From Paroedura picta (Eukaryota > Chordata > Lepidosauria > Squamata > Gekkonidae), in assembly GCF_049243985.1 (NCBI RefSeq), contig NC_135377.1, positions 66,970,145-67,034,144 on the forward strand: DNA of 64,000 nt. The letters run 5' to 3'. Below the pieces are notes generated by a model. The model worked only from the letters and a program-made list of their open reading frames with translations. It searched no databases and had not been told where the DNA came from. The translations under genes were made by a program, and so were the position numbers. This document shows positions 45,561 through 57,254 of the stretch, piece after piece. Every line of letters starts with the position of its first letter. Within the stretch, counting starts at the first letter, position 1.

Positions 45561-46195
45561 AATGCTGATTCTTTAATACACCACTGAGTGAGTCAGTGCA
45601 GTATAAAGATTTTCAGTCCATGAAGTGGCATTAAGTAGGCTCGTATCTACATCTTTGAAAGATTTGAGGGCAAGCTTCTTCCTCCTTTAAGATCTGTCAT
45701 GCTAACTGGGGGGTTTGCTGGTGTTTGTTGTGGATTTGTAAATAGGCTAAAAGTTATTTGAATTAACTAGAAGGCTTCAGGGGCATGTCCTTCATGCAGC
45801 ACAGACTCAATCTCACAGAATCCTAAATTTTTTTTTTTAAAAACTAGTAAGTTTCTAGTCCTCTTCACTGCAGAGATAATCCTCACTAAAGGCTTAGAGA
45901 GGCAGTCTGAGCTGGTCATTTTAGCACATCTTTTAGTTCCTCTTCCAGCAGCCATAATTGTCCTTTACCTTCTATATTTATGTTGACTCAAAAGTGTTTT
46001 CTAGAGCCCGATCCTCCTTTTCCATTTCTATAAGCAACACTCTAAAGGAGAATTTTCTCAACAAAATACTGATCAATTTCAAAGGATGTGGGATCTAAAG
46101 CAGTTGCCAGGAACTAGGCTGGACAGAGCATGTGGCTTATAAATATCAGCCATCAGTATCTCTCTTCAACCAGCTGTTATTTTCTCCCCTTTAAG

Positions 46196-46283
46196 TTGCA
46201 TCTGGAACCCTGACTGGTGTGATGGGAATGAGATTCTATAAGTCCAGGAAATTCATGCCTGCGGGGCTGATTGCTGGTGCCAG
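46196..46283 (+). CDS. TMEM14C: TMEM14C third coding exon
   Basis: 88 nt between ctttaag and AG/gtaaat. It encodes (I)[18 protein letters not shown] then [10 protein letters not shown] and two bases. [15 protein letters not shown] is the strongest family block. It enters in phase 1 and leaves in phase 2. Confidence 0.95.
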
Positions 46284-46321
46284 GTAAATAAAGCAGCGCT
46301 TCTCCAGTTATTATGGTTTGA

Positions 46322-47190
46322 TAGAATCATGGAATCATAGAATAATAGTTGGAAGGGACCTCATAGGTCATCTAGTCCAACCCCCTGCACTGTGCAGGAC
46401 ACTCACATCCCTATCGCTCATCCACTGTAACCTGCCACCCCCTTGAGCCTTCACGGAAAGCCTCTCCATCAGATGGCTATCTAGCTTCTGTTATAGTTAG
46501 CATGACAGATTTTCCAAAGATGGAGAACCCACCACCTCCCGAGGAAGCCTGTTCCACTGAGAAACCGCTCTAACTGTCAGGAACTTCTTCTGGATGTTTA
46601 GATGGAATTTCTTTTGAATTAATTTCATCCCGTGGTCCGTCCTTCAGGGTCAAGAGAAAACAACTCTGCTCCATCCTCTATATGGCAGCCTTTTAAATAT
46701 TTGAAGATGGCTATCAAATCCCCTCTCAGTCGTCTCCTCTCCTCTCCAGGCTAAACAGATCAAGTTCCCCCAATCTTTCCTCATACATCTTGGTCTCCAA
46801 AAGCCTCACCATCTTTGTTGCCCTCCTCTGGACACACTCCAGTTTGTCTACATCCCTCTTCAACTGGGGTGCCCAAAACTGAACAGTACTCCAAGTGAAG
46901 CCGAACCAGAGTAAAGTGGTACCATCATCTCCCGTGATCTGGACACAATACTCTGTTTGATACAGCCCAAAATCTCATTTGCTGTTTTAGCCACTGAGTC
47001 ACACTGTTGACTCATGTTCAATGTATGGTCTACTAAGACTCCTAGATCCTTTTTGCACATGCTACTGCCAAGACAAGTCTCCTCCATCCTATATTGGCGT
47101 GTTTGGTTTTTCCTACCTAAATCTAGAACTTTTCACTTGTCCCTATTGAACTTCATTTTATTCAGTTTAGCCCACTTCTCGATGTATTGT
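46322..47190 (-). mobile_element. CR1 LINE 3' fragment in the last TMEM14C intron
   Basis: On the minus strand it carries ORF2 C-terminal pieces ([32 protein letters not shown]) and the 3' UTR, ending in the 'atagaatcatggaatcatag' repeat at 46322. It is broken by many frameshifts. The 3' end stops short of the TMEM14C terminal exon. Confidence 0.9.
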
Positions 47191-47319
47191 TTGGTTCCAG
47201 TAAATAGGGAAAGGAGCTAAGCTTAAGACCAAGTTGCCTGTGGTTGTGTGGCTGACATTACTCCTGTCCGGCTCGTAACAGTGTTGACCAAAGTGTTGTT
47301 TTGTCTTTTGACCTCTCAG

Positions 47320-47377
47320 CCTGTTAATGGTGGGGAGGCTGGGACTGCAGATGATGGAGAAACCCCTTCCGCCATAA
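47320..47377 (+). CDS. TMEM14C: TMEM14C last coding exon
   Basis: After acceptor cctctcag the exon completes a serine codon and encodes LLMVGRLGLQMMEKPLPP followed by TAA (47375-47377). The hydrophobic part finishes the last membrane segment. Frame is continuous with exon 3. Confidence 0.92.
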
Positions 47378-48400
47378 TTGCACAGCAGATCAGCAGCCAG
47401 AGAGACGGCCTGGAGAGATTCTCTGAACAGACAACTGGAAACAAGCATGGATTGTATTTGTGTCCATTGGATACCGAATGTTCTTGACTGCCTAGCTGCT
47501 GGGTGGAAGTACCAGAGCAGGATGTTGCCACGTATGCCGATCATTCTCTTTGCTGGCTGCTAGAGCACAAAGAGATAGCTGCAGCTTTTGCTTCTCGAAA
47601 ATACGCACATGACAGATTTTGTGCGGTGGATTTGAACATTTCAGGACTGCAGGGGTGGGAGGGGACGGGAGACAGAAATACCTAATGATGCCAGTGTCTT
47701 TCTTCAATTTATTTCTATTCCTCCTCCTCCTCCCATTCTCTGCCAACTCCCCCAACCATGTGTTCATGTTGCTAAACAGAAATGTTGAGATTCCCATACA
47801 AGGATGACTTAGCATTTTAAAACTCATCCTGCTGGGGCTACAAATCAAGGACCAGAGGCTCCATGAAGTAAGTGGGGCTTGTTTCTGAATCAGTGCATGG
47901 GACTGGGCTGTATGCTGTGAAAGTGCTTTTCTCAAAAACCAAGTTCAAATTTGCTAAATCTCTGGTGGACTATGTGCAAATTGTTATTAGATCAACGGCT
48001 CATTTATTAATAAACACAATTTCAGTGAGTTCAGGGGTCTTCATTTAGTGCTAACAGCAGGAGTGTGTTTGTGTATATTTAATATAGACGTCCACGCATA
48101 TACTATACATATATTGGGTTTCTCTTGGGGACATATTCCTGAAAGAACAGCCTGAAGACTTTCATTAGGATTCACTCAAGAGCACTGCTTTCAAGAGCAA
48201 TCTAGACCTTTATGGGTATTTGATATCGTTACAACGCACATTCTTTACCACTGCTTTATATCAATGTTGGTGATGGTAAAGGAAAGAATATGATATTGCA
48301 AATCCAGGTATTCTGTATGAGGAGCTTACACAGAATTGTTGTTTTCAGTGGCAGTCTAAACCTGAGATGCTAATAAAGTGCAGAACTGTAAAAAAAAATG
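47378..48400 (+). other. TMEM14C: TMEM14C 3' untranslated region (inferred)
   Basis: About 1 kb without a conserved frame or clear repeat, ending at the AATAAA at 48372. MAK converges from the other side. Confidence 0.55.
48372..48377 (+). terminator. TMEM14C: Candidate TMEM14C polyadenylation signal
   Basis: AATAAA followed 16 nt later by a short A run. A second AATAAA lies near 48459. Confidence 0.5.
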
Positions 48401-50405
48401 ACTTGTCTCCTAGAAGAATATTGTCTTATATTCCTGAAAAAATTACTTTATTATGAAATAAATAGTTTTCATTTGAAAAAACCAGCCCACGTGGGAAGGT
48501 AAGTGACTTATTTTTACCAGCATAAGAAATCTAAACAAGATATCTAGAAGACAACATTTAATATAAGGGAGCAAAAGTGTCAGTAGCATAGCTTTAGTCT
48601 GATATTCTTGTTACTTTGCATAGGGATAAAATATTACTTATTGCCCTTGTGGTCGCAGTTAAAAACAAAGTTTCAACCTTAAACACACTTAACACATAAG
48701 TAAACCCTACTGGGGGAAAAAATCAAGACAGACAAGACTTTCCCACTGAGCCCTAATTCAAGCGTCAGCCAACCAATAAATACTCTACAACAAATATACA
48801 TTCTTTAAAAAAAATAGTAAAATACATACAAAATAGCCTTTGAATTAATCTTTCAACATTTCACATTTTTAAAATAAGGTACAATACATTCTACTTTTAA
48901 AAGTTTGGATTGTCACTTTTAGTATAAACAAATATTACAAGATTTAGTAGCTGAAGAAGCCCAAAGCTCAGAGCGGAGTGTAATGGTCTCTAGTATTTTA
49001 GCACATCTATTAAAAACCAAAGTGTCTTCAAAAAAGCACATAGATTCTGTAAATTATGGCATATAGAAGGTGCAGTTTTTGTCCCGTGGCTGGAATGAAG
49101 CCTTAAGAATAAACAGTCTGACAGGTTAACTAACACCTGGCATAAGCAGTCCCTTTGGGAACAGGCAGGGGATTCTAGTTGTTCAGCTTTGGTTACCAAG
49201 AGAAGGCACTACAACTGGAACAAACCAGAACGCAGAACTAGCAGCTCAGGCTTCTTGCACACTATTGTGATGCTCCCATCCCAAAACTCCCCTCCCATGA
49301 ACAGGAGGAAGGTGGTAGGGGCAAGGGTTTGGGAAGAGAGGGAGAGTCAGCTGGACGTATAATACATTGTGTTTTCTAACTTGGCAATCCTGTTGACTGG
49401 CCTTCTGTGGAGGCAAGTGGGGTTCTCCAACGCCATTCGTATGCCAGTCACAGGATCTCACCTGCATGTCATCTCCATGAAACCTTCGAGCCCAACTGAG
49501 AGCTCTTTTTCATGCATTAGGATGCTTTGGGCCCATATGCCGCTTAGGCCAGGACAGGCTTCACCTCTCAGGCAAGTGCCAAGCAAAGCTGAAAGCGCTG
49601 AGTGTTTATTCAAGATACATATGTGGAATCCATTGCTACACATGAAGGTCTGTGGATTAAGATCAAAAACGTTTTACCTGGATCTCTTCGGTGCCCACGC
49701 CGGTCTCGTACAGTCACAAGACACGTGTCTGCGTTCTCAAAAATGGTTTCACGCTTGCAAAATGGAACATGGAATTGGTGCTCAGGGTTATCCCACCTTC
49801 CTAAAATGATTATTTTGCCGGTCTTGATTCATTCTCTGGAATCCAAAGCAGTACAGGTGCAGCCCAGCTCAAAACAAAAGCAACTGAGTTCAATTTAGGC
49901 TGCAGTCTGATGTTTGTTAGGCAATGCTGCATTCGGACTGATAAGTTTTGTTCCCACTGTTCAATCTGAGTTACCCCCAAAAAAGTTCCCAAAGTAACAT
50001 CTGCTTGGAAAAAGAAAATCCACCTCTTGCCTATCCACATAAAACGGAGAGACCTAGAGTTGTCCAGTGGTTAATACACCAATTGACATGTTTATGCCAT
50101 TAAAAATAAACTTTAAGGAAGAGATGGATCCAACAATTGTCATCCCTCGAGCAGGAATTCAAATACTTGTTACCTTTGGCAAGATACTTTATGGAATATG
50201 TAGTAAAAAAAAATCCTACCGTAGAGAAACTTATTCTGAATGCTTTCTAAATAAAATATATTTATTATTGTTTCCTATCCCTAGAGGTAATAAATTTCAT
50301 GCTCTCGGTTTTTTTCAGGAATCAATATTCTGTTTATAGAAATGCATCTCAAAGTGTCCCAGGATAAAAAGAATGGAAAGAATGTCACAGTCGACAGAAG
50401 CAGCT
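48400..50405. other. Convergent intergenic DNA and MAK 3' untranslated region
   Basis: AT-rich sequence between the two convergent genes. The MAK transcript must end here on the minus strand. A candidate AATAAA (read in reverse) lies near 50262, and others lie farther left. No gene is seen. Confidence 0.45.
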
Positions 50406-50569
50406 CTACCGATGTCCTCCGTACTTGGCCATCCAGTCTGTCCGTCCGTGTACTGGCTGGATGGGCGGCGGCCGAGTCAAAATGTTAATGCCTTTTGTTG
50501 CTGGGTTGTAAGTAGTTCCTGGTAACTGAGCACGAACAGCTTTTGTTTTCCAAGCATATTCCGAGGAAG
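50406..50569 (-). CDS. MAK: MAK terminal coding exon (C-terminus), with an apparent TG 3' splice site
   Basis: MAK is an RCK-family Ser/Thr kinase of cilia, notably photoreceptor and testis, that limits ciliary length. Its kinase domain lies outside the window; this exon encodes the last 53 residues. It reads [27 protein letters not shown], and ends [15 protein letters not shown] with a TAG stop, close to the human C-terminus. The frame demands that the exon start at 50569, continuing the phase-1 G of the exon at 53153-53278. The two intron bases before it on the minus strand are TG, not AG, and no in-frame AG alternative is close. This may be a genuine TG acceptor, a substitution or a sequence error. 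Confidence 0.9.
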
Positions 50570-50676
50570 CAAGAAAATATGAAGTCAATACACATCAGAC
50601 TGACTAAATGGCTTCTCTTATGGCTAAACGGAGTCATACAAGACCATCTATAACCCCCGATAGTGAATGCCTAGAG

Positions 50677-50812
50677 CAGAGGTAGTCAACCTGTGGTCCT
50701 CCAGATGTCCATGGACTACAATTCCCAGGAGCCCCTGCCAGCATTTGCTGGCAGGGGCTCCTGGGAATTGTAGTCCATGGACATCTGGAGGACCACAGGT
50801 TGACTACCCCTG
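50677..50812. mobile_element. hAT foldback MITE (136 bp)
   Basis: Near-perfect palindrome with the exact 8-bp duplication gcctagag (50669-50676, 50813-50820). It lies about 110 bp upstream of the terminal MAK exon. Confidence 0.93.
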
Positions 50813-51038
50813 GCCTAGAGCTTACAGGCAAATCAACTATAACATTTCACTTGCATTGGTAGGAGAGGGAACACTAAGCTGGTCTAAGCATGTCTAATTA
50901 TGCTAAAGGGATTAGATATGTCGCTTTACCAAAGCCACAACAAAACATCTACTGTTTTTTAAAACAGCATTTGTACAATAATATGCTCATATGCAGGACC
51001 ACACTCCTTGCAGAGAAATTCTTTCACTCCAAGACAGC

Positions 51039-51243
51039 TAGGCTACCTCTATGTATCGTGCTGCCGACTGATAAAGAAACCTTGTTGCTTTGAATCTAGA
51101 AACTCCCATTTTAGACAGAGGTTCGGGCAGAGTGGCACAGCCCGGGATACGGCCAAAGAATGAGCTGAAGAGGACTTGATTTGGGCTTGCCCGATTTAGC
51201 TTCTTGCCGGTTTCTCCGCACACTACTTGCTGCCAAACCAACT
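51039..51243 (-). other. Possible alternative MAK exon
   Basis: On the minus strand a good pyrimidine tract and acceptor (ttttctcctctag) precede an open frame. Entered in phase 1, as the exon at 53153 would require, it reads about 68 residues (ELVWQQVVCGETGKKLN...) to a stop. I recognise no homologue, so this could be chance. A weak internal donor (gtatcc) would give a 93-nt exon that keeps the frame. Confidence 0.2.
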
Positions 51244-51275
51244 CTAGAGGAGAAAATAAAAACCTCACTATAAGC

Positions 51276-51476
51276 CAGGGGTGGCCAAACAGTGGTTCTC
51301 CAGGTGTCCGTGGACGACAATTATCACGAGACCCTGCCATCCGTGCAGGAAGGAAATGGCCAGAATGGAACCAGGGGGAAGAAAATGGTTCCCACGAGTA
51401 TGGGACTGGGGCTGGCAGGGGCTCATGGGAATTGTAGTCCACGGACATCTGGAGAGCCACAGTTTGACCACCCCTG
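51276..51476. mobile_element. hAT foldback MITE with a larger centre (201 bp)
   Basis: Termini caggggtggccaaacagtgg and ccacagtttgaccacccctg, flanked by ctataagc and ctgtaagc (7 of 8). The centre carries about 65 bp of extra sequence compared with the 136-bp copies. Confidence 0.82.
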
Positions 51477-52439
51477 CTGTAAGCTGAAGCAAGGATCCTC
51501 CCCCAACATCAGTGAAGACTGAGGGAAGAGCCCCCTACTTGCCTCCGTCACATGACGGTTTGGGCAGGAAACTCCAGCATGCGATGTGAGTGTTTCAAGA
51601 GCATGGAAAGTCCTGGATTCCTCATTTCCATGACTGGCCAGTACACTCACACTCCCATGCGGTACTGCACAGAAGCTACCAAGATCAACATACATTTTTC
51701 AATTTAGGATTAGAAAGAAAAGCAGTTTAAACGGTTCAGATTTCACAGTTTTTAGAGAAACTTATATCAGAGATGCAGGAACGATGTGGAACCCTCCTGG
51801 AACATCAGCTCCACACAATGGCTGAAATGGATGCTGCGGCTACACACATGGATTTCACCCTCCTGCCTCTGTGTGGGAAGTCTTTGTGTCATAGTTGCAG
51901 GCTGACTACAGAGTGTGCACTCTCCGTGAAATTCGGGCAATCCATGCATTTCCCCCCCTCTCTGCATTTCAGACATCCTGTATGAGCAGCACAGAAAGCA
52001 GCTATGCATTCATCTGGCATTTTAAACATGTAGATTATGTCAAGAAAGCAAGCTTGGAAACCTTGTTTTAACACTACTGTCAATAGCAAGCAACTGAATT
52101 CTGGCTTGGCTTAGCGCTTTTACCTTTCTTTGTGTCACAGATGGCAGGAAGATCTGATAGAATAAAAGATTGGGGGGGGGGAACAGTGAGAACATTTCAG
52201 GGGGAGAGAAAGGATAGTGAGTATGAAAAAGTGAACAAGAACAGGTTTTCTCTGAGGAGATAAGAGATTATTACAAAACACTCAGGGAGTTAAAGGAAAA
52301 GCTGGACAGAGCAATCTTAATTATGCACTGTGTTGTTCTTGCCACCATGAAATTCGTAAAGTTATCAGTTTCTTTCAAAGATCTGTTTCGTGAGCTTAAT
52401 TATAAGTCTTCATGCTGAAAGTAAATATTGCTCTTTAGG

Positions 52440-52545
52440 ACAAAATCTGAGTCCAGTGGCACCTTTAAGACCAACAAAGGTGCCAGTGGACTCTTGTTTT
52501 GTTGTGCTGCTTTAGACCAACACGGCTACCCACTTGAATCTATTG
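52440..52545 (+). repeat. Dispersed 'tttaagaccaacaaag' repeat, compact copy
   Basis: 'gagtccagtggcacctttaa', 'gaccaacaaaggtgccagtg', and 'ttgttgtgctgctttagacc' then 'aacacggctacccacttg'. This copy shows both ends of the family in direct continuity. Confidence 0.65.
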
Positions 52546-52567
52546 CTCTTTAGGATTTGCCCCAAAC

Positions 52568-52703
52568 CAGGGGTAGTTAACCTGTGGTCCTCCAGATGTC
52601 CATGGACTACAATTCCCATGAGCCCCTGCCAGTGTTTGCTGGCAGGGGCTCATGGGAATTGTAGTCCATGGACATCTGGAGGACCACAGGTTGACTACCC
52701 CTG
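52568..52703. mobile_element. hAT foldback MITE (136 bp)
   Basis: Near-perfect palindrome flanked by ccccaaac and ccctaaac (7 of 8). Confidence 0.92.
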
Positions 52704-53152
52704 CCCTAAACCTTTTGAGTTTCCAAAATGGAGGACCCTCCCCTGACAGAGGCTTTTGCGGCTTTGGAATATATTTGGCCATCTCCTGCAATCCTGTAAT
52801 AAATATAGATTTCACAATGATGGCTAATAAGAGCTGAAACTAAATGCCAAGTAAAAGAGAAACGATTTATAAAGACTGAAGGAATCATGCTGGAGAGGTG
52901 CTGTACCATGGAAGCCTGGTTAACCTTTGCAAAGTTATGACTATAACCTTAGCTTAGGTAGAATGGTCCATTGCTGGAAACTGACAAAACTTGAGAGAGA
53001 ACAGACTGGTTCATGCCACAGCCTTGGTCAAATGGTCTGTGTTTCCATCACTTGGGGTGCCAAGCCCCATCTTTAAAGAATGTACAAAGGGTAAAGGAAC
53101 CAGGAACACTTAATGCTGCTTTTTCCCTACACTGCAAGCAATTCGGGCTTAC

Positions 53153-53278
53153 CTGTGGCCGATGGCCCAAGCGGTGCTAGCTGAATCCTTTGACCGGCGG
53201 AGCCAACTTCATTTTTGTGAAAAGAAGGGATGTAGCCTCCAGAGGAATTGTAAGCTGCACCTACAAAGCCAGGGTTTC
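53153..53278 (-). CDS. MAK: MAK penultimate coding exon
   Basis: 126 nt between acceptor ccaacag and donor gtaagc on the minus strand, phase 1 at both ends. It encodes (G)[19 protein letters not shown] then [18 protein letters not shown] and PSAT. This aligns with the human GYIPSFLKKEVQSAGQR segment. The region is outside the kinase domain, in the long C-terminal tail. Confidence 0.95.
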
Positions 53279-53427
53279 CTGTTGGTAAGTACAACATTTT
53301 ATAAGTTTTTCAGGGGGGATTTGGACAGCACTTTCTTACCATTACTCTGACGATCACTTAAAGACTCTAAAATCTTACAGAAGCTTCCAAATATGTTCTT
53401 CCTTTTGCATCCTGGTTCACCTCAGAG

Positions 53428-53553
53428 ACTATTCCACACAGGTTAGATAATGCACTTTCAATGCACTTTAGAAGCAGATTTTCCTGTTCCACACAGGAAA
53501 ATCCAGCTGCAAAAGCACACCGAAAGTGCATTTTATCCAATGTGCCCAAGTTA
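53428..53553. mobile_element. Second palindromic MITE family, copy
   Basis: 'agataatgcactttcaatgc' and 'gaaagtgcattttatcc' form inverted arms around ttccacacaggaaaa. It resembles 12635-12754. Confidence 0.6.
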
Positions 53554-54487
53554 GACTTTTCCACACTTACTGCAGTAAAAAGGACAGCCCACCCTGGGAA
53601 GGGCTGATAAGATTATATATTGCTCCATACAAAAATACACAGAAAAACAAAACCAAGGAGGATTCTGATGAGTATGGAAAGGCATACAAGAAACCATCCT
53701 CAGAGGCAGCTCTTTCACCTGATGACACTTTTCTCTCATTAAGGTCATCTAAGACTACTGTGATGCATGGCTACTTCCCCAAACTGAGTTAGTCACGTCA
53801 CATTTGGCCCAGAGGAAACCAGCTAGAGCCCAACATTCCCATTGTTCTGCATGCCAATCTGTCCACATGCTGAAGTTCCAATCCCACAAAATCAATTCTT
53901 TTCATCTTTACCTAACATCTGCCAACACCCACTAGCCCTACCTGAAATCAGTTTTAAAATCGCAAACAACATTTTAAAAGTAGTTTTTATAAAATGGTAC
54001 ACAAAGAAGGGTACTGTTGCAGTTTAGAAAACAGTCCAGTATGAGTTCACAGTCTTGTCTTCGTCGAGGCCAGGACATTTGTAGTAAAGTGGATTTACTA
54101 ATGCAGGTTCAGCCTGTTTGAAACAGACCTTGGTTAAGACCAGGGAAGACCTTCTGCAACATACCGGTAGCATAGGACAGAAACTCAACAACAAATGCAA
54201 CGTTACAAACAAATCTCAGTGGCATCTATCTACAGCAGGAGTCCCCAAACTTTTGGCACCTGGGGGGCCCATTAGTGTGCCCAGTGCCTAAAGAGGGCCA
54301 CATATTAAACCAAAATGTAACAAAATTATTAACCTACTTATTTAGATCAAAAGTAATCAGTGAATCTGTTCTGAAATTTCACCTGCAATAGGTTCAGTGC
54401 TTTGATGTCTCAAGATTGAATTGTAGATTCCCATCCTTCTCAAATTTTAGAGCATTGCAGCATGAGAAGTTTGAAAAGGTACCTTCA

Positions 54488-55252
54488 CTAACTTCTGTCA
54501 CAAAAATGTTTTTTTGCTTCAAAAGCTTTAAATTCAGTATATATGTCACACACAAGCTTTACTTTCCCTTGCAGCCTTAGATTCAATGTGTTCAGATGTT
54601 CTGTGATGTCCGTTAAGAAAGCCAAATAAAAAATCCATTCAGGGGCAAAAAGCGCTTCTTGGCCTTTTCCTTTCTCCTTAAAATAGACATCAATATCATG
54701 ATGTAGACTGGAAAAAAAATAAAGGACTCTGCCTCTGCTAAGCCACCTAATTTCTGCATGGTACAATACATCCCCATATTCTGCATCTGTCTCTGAGAGA
54801 AAAGTTTGAAACTGAGGATTAGCAAGTCCATGATACTTGATGTAATTAATGCTGGATACAACAATATGCATCACACTTTCCCACTGAAGAATCTTACTAC
54901 ACAAGGCTGATGAGTGATGCAGTGAAATTACATGGGAAGTGTACTGTTTAATTTCAATATCTCTCCATTGATTTTTGCAACTACACAAGTTTTTCTTCCC
55001 ACCATATTTCTCAGTTGTGATGCTTTTCAATTTATCCCAACTCAGACCAAGATTTTCTACTGATTTACACATCTTCAAGAACATAATTTCTGCAGATTTG
55101 GTGCCTTTCAACTTCTGCAGTGAACGCAACTTTTCTGTAATTCTGAAGTTGGAATCTATTACCCTGACAAAAATTAGTAGTTGAGCAGTGTCTATAACTT
55201 TATTATAGTGTCTATAATAAAGGGGAAAAATCAAAACTTTTCCCCTTGACAA
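54488..55252 (-). pseudogene. hAT transposase relic, C-terminal part
   Basis: A 254-codon open frame matches hAT (Charlie-like) transposases: LGLSWDKLKSITT, ALCSKILQWESVM, VVSSINYIKYHGLANPQFQ, YHAEIRWLSRGRVLYFF, WIFYLAFLTDITEHLN. The block expected just after SWDKL is not the usual TDGAPSM-type string, so the core is altered or has lost sequence. The N-terminal part continues upstream in broken frames to about 55500 (HVAKCIAESGRPFSNGEF). The host proteins FAM200 and ZBED5 descend from related transposases, but the element context shows this is not such a gene. Confidence 0.82.
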
Positions 55253-56780
55253 CCAGTGACATATGCAGCTCTTCTCCTAGTTCTTCAACACACCTGGTGA
55301 TTGCAGATGCAGATTAACTGACATAACTAACACAAGATACCTTCTCAGGGCACATTTCCTCCATTACTTAACCATGCACTTTTTAACAAATTCACCATTA
55401 GAGAATGGTCTACCACTCTCAGCAATACATTTAGCAACATGATAGCTGGACCTCACAACAGACAGGTTCTCTTCAACGTGCTTTCTAAAACTATTTTGCT
55501 GCAAAATCATTGTTTTTTTAAAGAAAGTTTATCTTGTTCACTCGCACCTCTCCTTGATGTATTGAGCAGCTCTTGTGACAGGATTCAATGTGCCTTTAAA
55601 AATTGTACTTTTTTAATACTGAAAACAAACTGCTTTATCCTTGTTAAAAACAAAGAAGTACTCAGTAGTCCATTTGTCACTAAAGACACGGTGCTCATGT
55701 GCAATTTTTCATTTATTTGGAACAGAACTTCCTTTTGCAGACATCTTAAAGGGTTTTTAGCAGAGCAGCAGTTGCAGAGTTTTAATGTTATCCTTGAATA
55801 AATAAAAATATGAGTAGTATAATTTTAGGGGCCTAACTCCTCCCTTTCCCATTAAATCCACTCCATTCTAGCTCCTATTAGCTGGGGATTTTCAATTTGA
55901 CCATGGAAAAGAAGACCCCTGCCCCTCCCCTTATCCACTACAGTGCTCAGAAGCACTGGACTATATACACAGGCTAGGAACAATTATTTAAAAATGGATT
56001 ATGTATCTGGCCTACCAAATGTTAGAGTTATAATCCTAAGTACATTGAATACTATGAGATTTATTTCTTAATAAACACAGTCCCTTGAAGTATAAATATA
56101 CACCTGCAAATACGTTTTAATTTTAATACGTTAAAAATTGGGGTCCCTCCAAAAATGGGCAAGTAGACAAAAAGAGTGAATGAGTGCAGCCTTCCAGAGG
56201 ATATGTCATTAAGTTGATTTCAAATTATACACAGGATGCACATACCCATCACTGCCTGCCAGCCAAGCCTCAATCATGAGAAGTGAAATCGCAGCTAGAG
56301 GAAGGGAAATTTGGCTGGAGGAAGATGAGAAGGGGAATGCCATAAGCTTCCCTGCTAAGAGAATATTCAAGGGGCTACTCACTGGCTCCTGCAATCATAG
56401 ATGTATAAGAAGACTCCTAGCTGGAGTGAGGAAGGGAGGACAGGCAAAAGGAAGCAAGGCTAGAAGTCAGAGCAACCAGCTCTTGTTGTGAAAGGAAGAA
56501 TGTATTTGGTTGCAACAGCAGCAACCTCACCAGTGACTTGGGAAGCCACTTGCTTTGATGGGTAGAGCCTCTAGAAATGTTCAGTATGCAAAACACTTTG
56601 CATCCTTTTTTTGTAAAAATACCAAGCCTTTTACTGTTCTTTTCCCACCTTTTTTTGCAAAAGCAGACCTGACATCTCCTGAACCCATCCACACAGCTAC
56701 TTTACCTTCCTTATATACATACATAGCTTCAACATGGTAATTCACGGAGAGGGGGAGTTAAAAAGCAGAGTGGTATGGGT

Positions 56781-56932
56781 TAGGGTTGGGTGCCCGAAGC
56801 AACCGGTCTCTTCTGACGCCTGTGTGTGTGCGCCTGCCGGCACCCATGCCTCCCCCCCCCCCCGTGGTGCGATGCGACGCTGGCTGCGCCAGGAGAGACC
56901 AGCTGCTTTAGGTGCTGAAGCACCCAACCCTA
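56781..56932. mobile_element. 152-bp MITE nested in the 3-kb hAT
   Basis: The ends tagggttgggtgc and gcacccaaccctа-like are inverted (tagggttgggtgc against gcacccaacccta). The exact 8-bp duplication gtatgggt flanks it (56773-56780, 56933-56940), so it is hAT-like. The centre is GC-rich with a poly-C run. Confidence 0.8.
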
Positions 56933-57254
56933 GTATGGGTGCCTGCACTTTGCTGGGTAACAAAGCAGCTAGAATGGCCAAAAAGCTATTATGGAGGATA
57001 TAAAAACAAGAGAGGGCTGATAGAAGAAACCATGGAGACCAAAACAAACAATGTTACTATTGTATTTTTTGCAAGAAAGGGACAGGATGAACTGCATTTG
57101 ATGCTGCCTCTTGAGGCAGGAAGAACAGTATGGGTCTGAGGGAAAATGCCCTGAAGGTTATAGCAGCAGACAAGCAGGTTGGAGGGCCACACAGAAAGAG
57201 GTTGGGGGTTGCATGAGGCCTGTGGGCCTCAGTTTGGGGACCCCTGATCTAGAG

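Larger units (their letters stand above)
54236..57246 (-). mobile_element. 3-kb hAT transposon with decayed transposase
   Basis: The termini caggagtccccaaactttt and agtttggggacccctg are inverted and flanked by atctacag (54228-54235) and atctagag (57247-57254), 7 of 8 equal. The interior carries hAT transposase homology on the minus strand. It lies in the MAK intron between 53279 and 59420 and contains a younger nested hAT MITE. It is a plain DNA transposon and not active. Confidence 0.88.

Noticed and set aside
50634-50897. Repeated 65-76-codon frames with the text LWSSRCPWTTIP
   Set aside because: They are translations of the palindromic MITE and occur on both strands at every copy; they are not genes.
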